Source of the DNA: Tenacibaculum sp. SZ-18 | GTDB taxonomy: Bacteria; Bacteroidota; Bacteroidia; Flavobacteriales; Flavobacteriaceae | Length of the DNA stretch: 64,000 nt | Assembly: GCF_002813915.1 (NCBI RefSeq) | Contig: NZ_CP019335.1 | Coordinates: 2,029,777 to 2,093,776 of the forward strand | Reading direction: 5' to 3' | Part shown: positions 63,701 to 64,000 of the stretch, piece by piece | Position numbering within the stretch: the stretch's first letter is position 1 | How the letters are laid out: each line of letters opens with the position of its first letter | Notes under the pieces: generated by a model | Database searches by the model: none | What the model was told of the DNA's origin: nothing | The model's input: only the letters and a program-made list of their open reading frames with translations | Program-made: the position numbers and the translations under genes

Positions 63701-64000
63701 ATTGATTACAGTCTGAAACAACTTGCACATGTAACCTAATATTATGTATTGATCCTCCTTCTTCAACAAGACTATCTGGAATCGTGAATTCTAATTCTCC
63801 TCTAAATCCATTGGCTAAAACTGGAGGATCATAGGTGTAGGTTACACCAGCTGGAACAGAAATATCTGAAGCTATTAAATCTACATTTACAGGAAGTCTA
63901 TCAGTAATTACCGTATTCTCGGCATCATCCGTTCCAACATTTTGGAAACTTACATTATACCATAAATCACTACCTAAACCTACATTAGAACCTGCGATAT
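39753..64000 (-). CDS. Giant SprB-like surface adhesin with T9SS type B sorting domain (5' end beyond the window)
   Basis: The frame is open from the stop at 39753 to the window edge: 8,081 residues are visible and the N-terminus is missing. The GTG at 63728 is not the start, because the 90 codons upstream (NVSFQNVGTDDAENTVITDRL and so on) continue the protein as a DUF11-like domain. Most of the chain is SprB-type Ig-like repeats (CNGGSDGSITVNATGG ... GTYTVRVRDANGC). Two larger tandem families lie at 43021-50520 and about 52980-60440, with a propeller-like insertion at 56349-57110 and a carbohydrate-binding-like one at 60480-60990. The C-terminus (IFTPDGDGIQDYWYPL ... FDRYGRQL ... WDG) is the gliding-motility/type B sorting domain. 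By domain and the adjacent sprF-like gene I infer a SprB-like mobile gliding adhesin. Many paired cysteines could cross-link the repeats. Confidence 0.92.
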   Translation of the reverse strand, partial: IAGSNVGLGSDLWYNVSFQNVGTDDAENTVITDRLPVNVDLIASDISVPAGVTYTYDPPVLANGFRGELEFTIPDSLVEEGGSIHNIRLHVQVVSDCNQLRDVCSNVIENQAFARYEGIQGGVVVNNAPSVSGIDACNFGITGTSNFLVDTSGCSFTQNVSLCGPSVELIPGSGFTSYEWSDSSGNIIGTGTTQIVTSPGTYTVTKVNPAGVPAACVTSNETFIVSPFGTGTNPIASFGDNILTCPNNGLELVEIYLCGDSDSREIITGVTAPTTVRWQRLSSSCTPDPDPSCPNQTALCWEDVTTDVNATTRSFSDAGQYRLEVTEPGGCFDRYYFNVFKATINPTIVTEDIICGNAGGITINNVPSGYEYAIVTAGGPVPPDSSYQGSNTFSITTAGNYDIYIKNDATSCVYPYPGYPINSTDIDVDVTTSPILCAGDSGNINVQINSSIPSPYTYTISNGGSVVSTFGPTVDTSRDFPVTGSGVYTVQVTTADCSFSEDTSAFTVPPALNISAVVTKDINCNDGIITLSGNGGTPGTGYNFAVWSYTGSGTSISYSSVSDIPSTEFFTGTTYTIPSGEEGTYEFIIVDANNCSQVSSAVTVVLEDPLQFTTVVDNPSCDGATDGSITVNSTTPPGLIGYSLQYSIDGGVTYGASNSFTGLSPNAYTIDIRATKGGFTCDYTVGPIDITNPSSLSGSASLTQIYTCTQNGQITFTAATGGAGPYTYGLNGVYSTDLVYNNLTEGIYSISIRDTNGCQLNLPDIVIDPLPTEPTFTYNVVYNCDGTGNATITPTDASYTYSVGGITQTSNVFNNLPVGNTTVTVDYGSSCTTDVIIGISPNQQFTGSLLGSTDSTCNGSDNGTIEVSASNLTGSTYEVSVDNGISWSTTGDNPYRIVGLAAGTYDVIIRETSGSIFCDINLGQVTIEEPDLLEVTGTVTTDPSCISGGTATVSVQGSGGFPPYEYSIDNGVNWQTSTVFANLAPGIYIVNIRDANSCTECGCSTNPFENGGFEDTSVPVTTFRIVDENQIAGWETTAADNRIEIWRSGFNGVPASEGNQFAELNANLVSSLYQEFCTREGDVINWSVDHRGRSGVDVAEVKIGGTLSTATVVETMSDGTSGWGSYSGSYTVPAGQTTTIIAFEAVSTASGSISVGNFIDNVSMTVNQVGCTPFEIVIPDPPTVTHTAVPTACYDGTNGQITITANTGSGDYNFSIDNGASWQVPSPTTSTSYTFTGLAPGTFTVLVRDGFGCVSTASTETINTQLLGTVASTPVTCNDGSVTVTASGGDGSYEYSVVPTGDATSFQTGNVFAISTAGDYDVTIRDGLSCTYTETITVGSITSPSVVATATQPSCSGDTGSISINISDGVADYTVTVTSTGTAIPAATSSDVVRNYTGLADGDYDFVVTDANGCISSTASVTIATPNPIVSSASLTQSYSCLQNGEITFVGATGGTGPYTYGVNGVYSTDLVYNNLTEGTYVLTVRDSNGCQLNLADIVIAPLPTEPTFSYSVSYNCDGSGNATLTPTDPSYTYTLGGSTQTSNVFNNLPVGNSTITVDYGSSCTTDVIVTIQPNQEFRAQLFDSIMGATCNGGSDGEFTLNVSNFTGTYEYSTDGGTTYTTAGTSPITVTGLSAATYDVRVRPNAASSSCERTLSVTIGEPTVVVANGIITKEVTCNPAIGATIEPSATGGNGPYTYQLDGSGSFQTGSFTDVSAGVHTVIAQDSNGCLSAVFNITVNPSTNPTHTAVPTACYDGTNGQIAITASGGSGSDYNFSIDNGASWQVPSPTTATSYTFTGLAPGTFTVLVRDGFGCVSTASTETINTQLLGTVASTPVTCNDGSVTVTASGGDGSYEYSVVPTGDATSFQTGNVFAISTAGDYDVTIRDGLSCTYTETITVGSITSPSVFATATQPSCSGDTGSISINISDGVADYTVTVTSTGTAIPAATSSDVVRNYTGLADGDYDFVVTDATGCISSTASVTIATPNPIVSSASLTQSYSCLQNGEITFVGATGGTGPYTYGVNGVYSTDLVYNNLTEGTYVLTVRDSNGCQLNLADIVIAPLPTEPTFSYSVSYNCDGSGNATLTPTDPSYTYTLGGSTQTSNVFNNLPVGNSTITIDYGSSCTTDVIVTIQPNQEFTGSITGSTDNYCNTVGNGTISITVTNFTGGDYEYSVDGGANYIPITASPFIIEDLVADTYDIYIRDTSASISCPVRLGEVIISDLTPLDVTAIITTPATCATTNSGATITATATGGFPPYEYSLDGTTWQTSNIFTNVAPSTTPYQVFVQDSRDCSTCDCSATPPSSGGGATGTCTPGFYQLISGVLRIIDPITGNNEFVSNPTVSTNSLAISPNDYFMYGIVDVTNNLYRMDRDGVATVLGPITSGGAPLSFTRRPNIAFFDQAGNLWVNNTSNTLARINVTTREAQIFNVSWGGNRAADLVVIGGSAYGAKGNQLLTLDLSSNPIIVNRTTIDGVSGSGFGSVFTDALNDLYIFSNSTGEVFRVDDYTTSNPSGVKLYQGTPSGENDGASCPDACVPVDFECVSTDFTTITVNPSTNPTHTAVPTACYDGTNGQIAITASGGSGSDYNFSIDNGASWQVPSPTTATSYTFTGLAPGTFTVLVRDGFGCVSTASTETINTQLLGTVASTPVTCNDGSVTVTASGGDGSYEYSVVPTGDATSFQTGNVFAISTAGDYDVTIRDGLSCTYTETITVGSITSPSVVATAIQSSCSGDTGSISINISDGVADYTVTVTSTGTAIPAATSSDVVRNYTGLADGDYDFVVTDANGCISSTASVTIATPNPIVSSASLTQSYSCLQNGEITFVGATGGTGPYTYGVNGVYSTDLVYNNLTEGTYVLTVRDSNGCQLNLADIVIAPLPTEPTFSYSVSYNCDGSGNATLTPTDPSYTYTLGGSTQTSNIFNNLPVGNSTITIDYGSSCTTDVIVTIQPNQEFRAQLFDSITGATCNGGSDGEFTMNVSNFTGTYEYSTDGGTTYTTTGTSPITVTGLSAATYDVRVRPNAASSTCERTLSVTIGEPTVVVANGIITKEVTCNPAIGATIEPSATGGNGPYTYQLDGAGAFQSTPFTNVAAGAHTIIAQDTNGCLSAVFNITVNPSTNPTHTAVPTACYDGTNGQIAITASGGSGSDYNFSIDNGASWQVPSPTTATSYTFTGLAPGTFTVLVRDGFGCVSTASTETINTQLLGTVASTPVTCNDGSVTVTASGGDGSYEYSVVPTGDATSFQTGNVFAISTAGDYDVTIRDGLSCTYTETITVGSITSPSVVATATQPSCSGDTGSISINISDGIADYTVTVTSTGTAIPAATSSDVVRNYTGLADGDYDFVVTDANGCISSTASVTIATPNPIISSASLTQSYSCLQNGEITFVGATGGTGPYTYGVNGVYSTDLVYNNLTEGTYVLTVRDSNGCQLNLADIVIAPLPTEPTFSYSVSYNCDGSGNATLTPTDPSYTYTLGGSTQTSNVFNNLPVGNSTITIDYGSSCTTDVIVTIQSNQEFQAQVVSASITDATCNGGSDGEFTINVLNFSGTYEYSTDGGATYTSTSTSPITITGLSAATYDVRVRPDAASAACERTLSVNIGEATPVLANATITKDVTCDPAIGATIEPTATGGTGPYTYQLDGTGAFQTGSFTDVAAGAHTLIAQDTNGCLSAVFNINVAAITPVIFDAVPTNCYDGTNGEIVVTITSGNGDYQYILNGGAPQVPGTPTYTFTGLGAGSYTIDVIDGSGCTTTQLVRIINDELIASVDVIDESCNNGSINVNALGGDGSYVYSVTATGAGTPADVTFNTTNPISLPSGTYDVYVRDNAGATGYCETVVANVTINTVTAVSISLTDTQPTCNGDSGSIEVTISNGLSPHDLTITDGTTTTNVNDFAGTTYTFTNLSAGNYTVSITDDLGCTDSESVILTDPPLLTATLAPILPTCGTPFVGNESLFGFEFTGVPAVTPYTLEYSSDNGTTWQPSPIFTGINQGTIVNPAIRIVDGATVRCLTTFAPYTIPFNVEGLIVDPVANPATCASGFSVTVEAINGVGPFEFAIDDPTIWFPADASGIPDPTRTRTFTGLTPGLTYTFYVRDASGCIEENNEDVYDTFTPGVTITGTATNNDCAGGPSDTGAITFVINDTSGDLSDPFDYTLYVRDPSTNAGTPVVGYTGITQVGFADIVVTGLAAGRYYIETTSSPSGCLFGSEDVQILEGIAIDADLTLINNIGCSVPGAIRIDNVVGGFPPYSYSVSSLTNASTATITGNLIEVAFADVTDINLPVDVTVTITDSNGISCTTVIGPQSLTVVPPVVLEGADVTSNSCGPNKSITIDTTNGLETIGGTGPYEFSIDGGITYSAPTMDVTYTETGLTAGNYNVIIRDASGCTSSIVPVIIYDELDFSLSVQQNLDCTSGNALIRVSVTSGANLGATGNFTYTINGVAPTTDPATTTGSITGTDTFTDHSVGAGGTYEVVVTDVTSGCIITRQISVEPAITPVFTAVAVDNANCDGSSSGIIEMTATDNGLLPLSYTISPDPNGVGSITTNQFTNLPAGSYVITATGSNGCTTVSSPVSITELPPVSFTSTPVVTEFGCTTGNNADAALVTVNTADVSGGSGTYVRVVFTYTPLVGSVETQDSTSFTFATSNTSGGTVSIDVYDDEGCTANTSVNIAAFNALSLPVVTVDKAIDCSTGEDITVTYTSTSSLVADFAISGANTGFSATNTTGVFTGLVEDIYEITVTNPATGCVLTTSHQVSAEPVFNLDISLDSNIVCFGDTNGAITFDFATSSPYAGLYDYQVMNTNGTVATGDDTVETSATGVTGSTTVNTLGAGSYYVSITMTDSPFCPVVSPEVTINEPTAALDFTTVDGPVSCSGGSDGSITVNATDGWGSYEYELADAAGTTIITAYGTSNVFSGLSAGTYTVRVRDANGCVAEATRTLTDPVPVTFTLLKDDNVCDLTGGGSITVTAVGGTGVYTYILLDATNTEIRNQTTNVFTNLPAGTYTVQVVDSNSCPGTSPSPSITLLPNLEFSLTETKKLDCTVSPDATVELSISSGSGNYEYEVLDSGSGTVVARVAIVGSTVTFSVSTADTYTVDVYDVGVTPVCSRTRDITIDPIINPVFTAVAVDNANCDGSSSGIIEMTTTDNGLLPLSYEINGTLTAGGTYNATTTGIQFTGLAPGDYLITATGSNGCTTVSSPVSITELPPVSFTSTPIVTEFGCTTGNNVDAALVTVNTADVSGGSGTYVRVVFTYTPLVGSVETQDSTSFTFATSNTSGGTVSIDVYDDEGCTANTSVNIAAFNAISDPVVTVDKAIDCSTGEDITVTYTSTSSLVANFAISGANTGFSATNTTGVFTNLAEDIYEITITNPTTGCVLTVSHQVSAEPVFNLDISLDSNIVCLGDTNGSITFDFATSSPYAGLYDYQVMNTNGTVATGDDTVETSATGVTGSTTVNTLGAGSYYVSITMTDSPFCPVVSPEVTINEPTAALDFTTVDGPVSCSGGSDGSITVNATDGWGSYEYELADAAGTTIITAYGTSNVFSGLSAGTYTVRVRDANGCVAEATRTLTDPVPVTFTLLKDDNACDLTGGGSITVTAVGGTGVYTYILLDATNTEIRNQTTNVFTNLPAGTYTVQVVDSNSCPGTSPSPSITLLPNLEFSLAETKKLDCTVSPDATIELSISSGSGNYEYEVLDSGSGTVVARVAIVGSTVTFSVSTADTYTVNVYDVGVTPVCSRTRDITIDPIINPVFTAVAVDNDNCDGSSSGIIEMTATDNGLLPLSYEINGTLTAGGTYNATTTGIQFTGLAPGDYLITATGSNGCTTVSSPVSITELPPVSFTSTPIVTEFGCTTGNNVDAALVTVNTADVSGGSGTYVRVVFTYTPLVGSVETQDSTSFTFATSNTSGGTVSIDVYDDEGCTANTSVNIAAFNAISDPVVTVDKTIDCSTGEDITVTYTSTSSLVANFAISGANTGFSATNTTGVFTNLAEDIYEITITNPTTGCVLTVSHQVNAAPTFNLDISLDSNVVCLGDTNGSITFDFATSSPYAGLYDYQVMNTNGTATTGDDTVETSATGVTGSTTVNTLGAGTYYVNITMTASPFCPVVSPEVTISQPTAVLGFTTVDGPVSCNGGSDGSITVNATGGWGSYEYELADAAGTTVITAYGTNNVFSGLSAGTYTVRVRDANGCVAEATRTLTDPVPVTFTLLKDDNACDLTGGGSITVTAVGGTGVYTYILLDATNTEIRNQTTNVFTNLPAGTYTVQVVDSNSCPGTSPSPSITLLPNLEFSLTETKKLDCTVSPDATVELSISSGSGNYEYEVLDSGSGTVVARVAIVGSTVTFSVSTADTYTVNVYDVGVTPVCSRTRDITIDPVINPVFTAVAVDNANCDGSSSGIIEMTATDNGLLPLSYTISPDPNGVGSITTNQFTNLPAGSYVITATGSNGCTTVSSPVSITELPPVSFTSTPVVTEFGCTTGNNADAALVTVNTADVSGGSGTYVRVVFTYTPLVGSVETQDSTSFTFATSNTSGGTVSIDVYDDEGCTANTSVNIAAFNALSLPVVTVDKAIDCSTGEDITVTYTSTSSLVADFAISGANTGFSATNTTGVFTGLVEDIYEITVTNPATGCVLTTSHQVSAEPVFNLDISLDSNIVCFGDTNGAITFDFATSSPYAGLYDYQVMNTNGTVATGDDTVETSATGVTGSTTVNTLGAGSYYVSITMTDSPFCPVVSPEVTINEPTAALDFTTVDGPVSCSGGSDGSITVNATDGWGSYEYELADAAGTTIITAYGTSNVFSGLSAGTYTVRVRDANGCVAEATRTLTDPVPVTFTLLKDDNVCDLTGGGSITVTAVGGTGVYTYILLDATNTEIRNQTTNVFTNLPAGTYTVQVVDSNSCPGTSPSPSITLLPNLEFSLTETKKLDCTVSPDATVELSISSGSGNYEYEVLDSGSGTVVARVAIVGSTVTFSVSTADTYTVDVYDVGVTPVCSRTRDITIDPIINPVFTAVAVDNDNCDGSSTGIIEVVPTDNGLLPLSYTISPDPNGVGSITTNQFTNLPAGNYVITATGSNNCITVSAPVAITELAPVTFTATPVVTEFGCTTGNNTDAAVVTVNTADITGGSGTYIRVVYTYTPVTGNVETQDDTSFTFATANTSGGTVDVEVYDDEGCSAMTTVNIAAFNAISDPVVTVDKAIDCATGEDITVTYTSVTPFTADFTINGAITGFSATNTTGIFTGLAVDIYEITVTNPTTGCVLTTSHQVNDAPTFNLDISLDSNVVCFGDTNGSITFDFATSSPYTGLYDYEIFQTGGISTGITGTGVTGSTTVNTLGAGTFYVSVIMTDSPFCPVVSPEVTINEPASPLDLSFTTTLINCSIPTSGGVILTGSGGWSSYEYQLENTTTTTIVQAFSNNNIIEGLSAGTYLVSVRDANGCISTDTFTLSDPTTITATVTETTSIACEGDETASIRVDSVAGGQGNPAVYTYSLTFPNGDVSSIQPNNEFTGLGAGNYVVTVYDEFSCSNTFPVTIIEPSDVTSSAAITSIITCTSPNATIEVTGAGGTGAYEYSIDGINFVPTNTFPVPAGDYELFVRDANGCISNPSLISVPALIPLTATLNTDSAFITCNGNANAVLSADATGGLGNYMYELLDGSGTSIVGPQSSNTFDNIGPGIYSIRVTSQDCIAITADYEIVDPPLLEVTETHIDVSCNGSTDGSITINATGGTGAYVYEIDTDPGRFQTNNQFNNLPAGTYTITTQDELGCFEVITVTIEEPPILEAEIDLTTIVQQLCTQDTAPSFEITINGGTAPYSTSLNGGAFIADRTTFDNLTAGETYVVIVRDSRGCIARTDAFTFNPSIDLEFDIDVIYNCNQEGVITGTVADIYANEVVYTLTGPESESNDTGVFTVATPGTYTLEVEHINGCIRVITPIEIEDIDPLQITIDDSQMNLLIANATGGIPPYEYSIDGGDFTLDNQFVITQTRDYTIVVRDSRGCEQSITVQGVYITIEVPNIFTPDGDGIQDYWYPLNVRSYHQLRVTIFDRYGRQLNKYNGDQTGWDGMYEGLPMPSGDYWYTIEFFELSGEKRQIMGHFTLYR
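39756..40010 (-). other. T9SS type B (gliding motility-associated) C-terminal sorting domain
   Basis: The last ~85 residues of the giant protein: VPNIFTPDGDGIQDYWYPL, LRVTIFDRYGRQL, TGWDGMYEGLPMPSGDYWYTIEF, ending GHFTLYR. This domain targets proteins to the type IX secretion system; type B domains commonly require an SprF partner, which is the next gene. Confidence 0.9.
43021..50520 (-). repeat. Four tandem ~1.87-kb units inside the giant adhesin gene
   Basis: Units lie at 43021-44889 (1,869), 44890-46770 (1,881), 46771-48651 (1,881) and 48652-50520 (1,869), each beginning at the same ACTGGATTGAT-type landmark. The 12-base difference comes from one module present in two versions (ISPDPNGVGS or EINGTLTAGGTY). 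Units 1 and 4 encode identical 623-residue sequences, and the DNA agreed wherever I compared it. Units 2 and 3 resemble each other more. A more diverged fifth copy follows below 43021. Confidence 0.9.
52980..60440 (-). repeat. Four 1,683-bp units inside the giant adhesin gene, one enlarged by an inserted domain
   Basis: The landmark CCAGTGTAATTACGAAC recurs near 53996, 55679, 58124 and 59807: spacing 1,683, 2,445 and 1,683. Units encode about 561 residues starting THTAVPTACYDGTNGQ. The extra 762 bases in the second interval are the propeller-like insertion. A diverged fifth partial copy lies at about 61450-61900. Confidence 0.88.
56349..57110 (-). other. Inserted propeller-like domain within the giant adhesin
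   Basis: About 254 residues unlike the Ig repeats. They read GFYQLISGVLRIIDPITGN, NSLAISPNDYFMYGI, NLYRMDRDG, NIAFFDQAGNLWVNN, LARINVTTREAQIF and NDLYIFSNSTGEVFRVDDY, the cadence of a beta-propeller (DUF6923-like). It interrupts a repeat right after a CSTCDC motif and the regular repeat text resumes with ITVNPSTNPTHT. Confidence 0.7.
60480..60990 (-). other. Inserted carbohydrate-binding-like domain within the giant adhesin
   Basis: About 170 residues from NPFENGGFEDTS through WETTAADNRIEIW, ELNANLVSSLYQEFCT and a closing FIDNVSMTV. This order is typical of jelly-roll, galactose-binding-like modules (NGGFE ... AGW ... IDNV). It follows a CTECGC motif at the point equivalent to the propeller insertion. 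Confidence 0.7.

Overview
The window reads as chromosome of a low-GC marine member of the Flavobacteriaceae (Bacteroidota), Tenacibaculum-like in flavour. Three things point there: type IX secretion (T9SS) type A and type B sorting domains plus a PorP/SprF protein; Bacteroidota promoters of the form TTTG-N19/20-TAnnTTTG with few Shine-Dalgarno sites; and DUF2723, DUF1573 and DUF853 proteins whose sequence character is flavobacterial. I see no tRNA, rRNA, CRISPR array or intact insertion sequence.

Left part (1-12.4 kb): the start of a membrane protein, then two paralogous T9SS surface proteins on the minus strand (YadA-like head repeats, a 30-residue YLDNTD repeat stalk, near-identical type A sorting domains). 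The second is divergent from a DUF2723 membrane glycosyltransferase-like gene followed by a SAM methyltransferase. Between the paralogs lie two relics: the promoter and first codons of a second DUF2723 gene, and the 3' third of a flavin-containing monooxygenase. This suggests that an adhesin + DUF2723 unit was once duplicated and one copy decayed. The right-hand adhesin has lost its start and signal peptide through an in-frame stop.

Middle part (12.4-39 kb): mostly housekeeping. It holds valS, a DUF1573 protein, an exported aspartyl protease with PDZ, an aminotransferase + murB pair, a small Cys-rich membrane protein + ECF sigma factor + NRAMP-related transporter operon, lipA, a CBS/cysteine-synthase enzyme, a DUF853 ATPase, an exported RidA overlapping queE, and a minus-strand cluster (rluF, tgt, LptF/G permease, DMT transporter, accA). 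At 28.9-33.2 kb is an accessory-looking island: a perfect 17-bp inverted repeat, three short promoter-ORF units (two with terminators), a 64-residue lipoprotein, then a TPR sensor histidine kinase and a LuxR-type response regulator. This is the best candidate for an undescribed small-peptide or small-RNA signalling locus.

Right part (38.8-64 kb): a sprF-like gene preceded by one enormous minus-strand gene (at least 8,081 residues, running off the window) ending in a T9SS type B / gliding-motility sorting domain. The order matches sprB-sprF of gliding flavobacteria. The giant protein is built from SprB-type Ig-like repeats. It contains four ~1.87-kb tandem units (the outer two identical in protein sequence, the inner two a variant) and four 1,683-bp units. 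Two units of that second family carry a foreign domain at the same loop: a propeller-like domain and a carbohydrate-binding-like domain.
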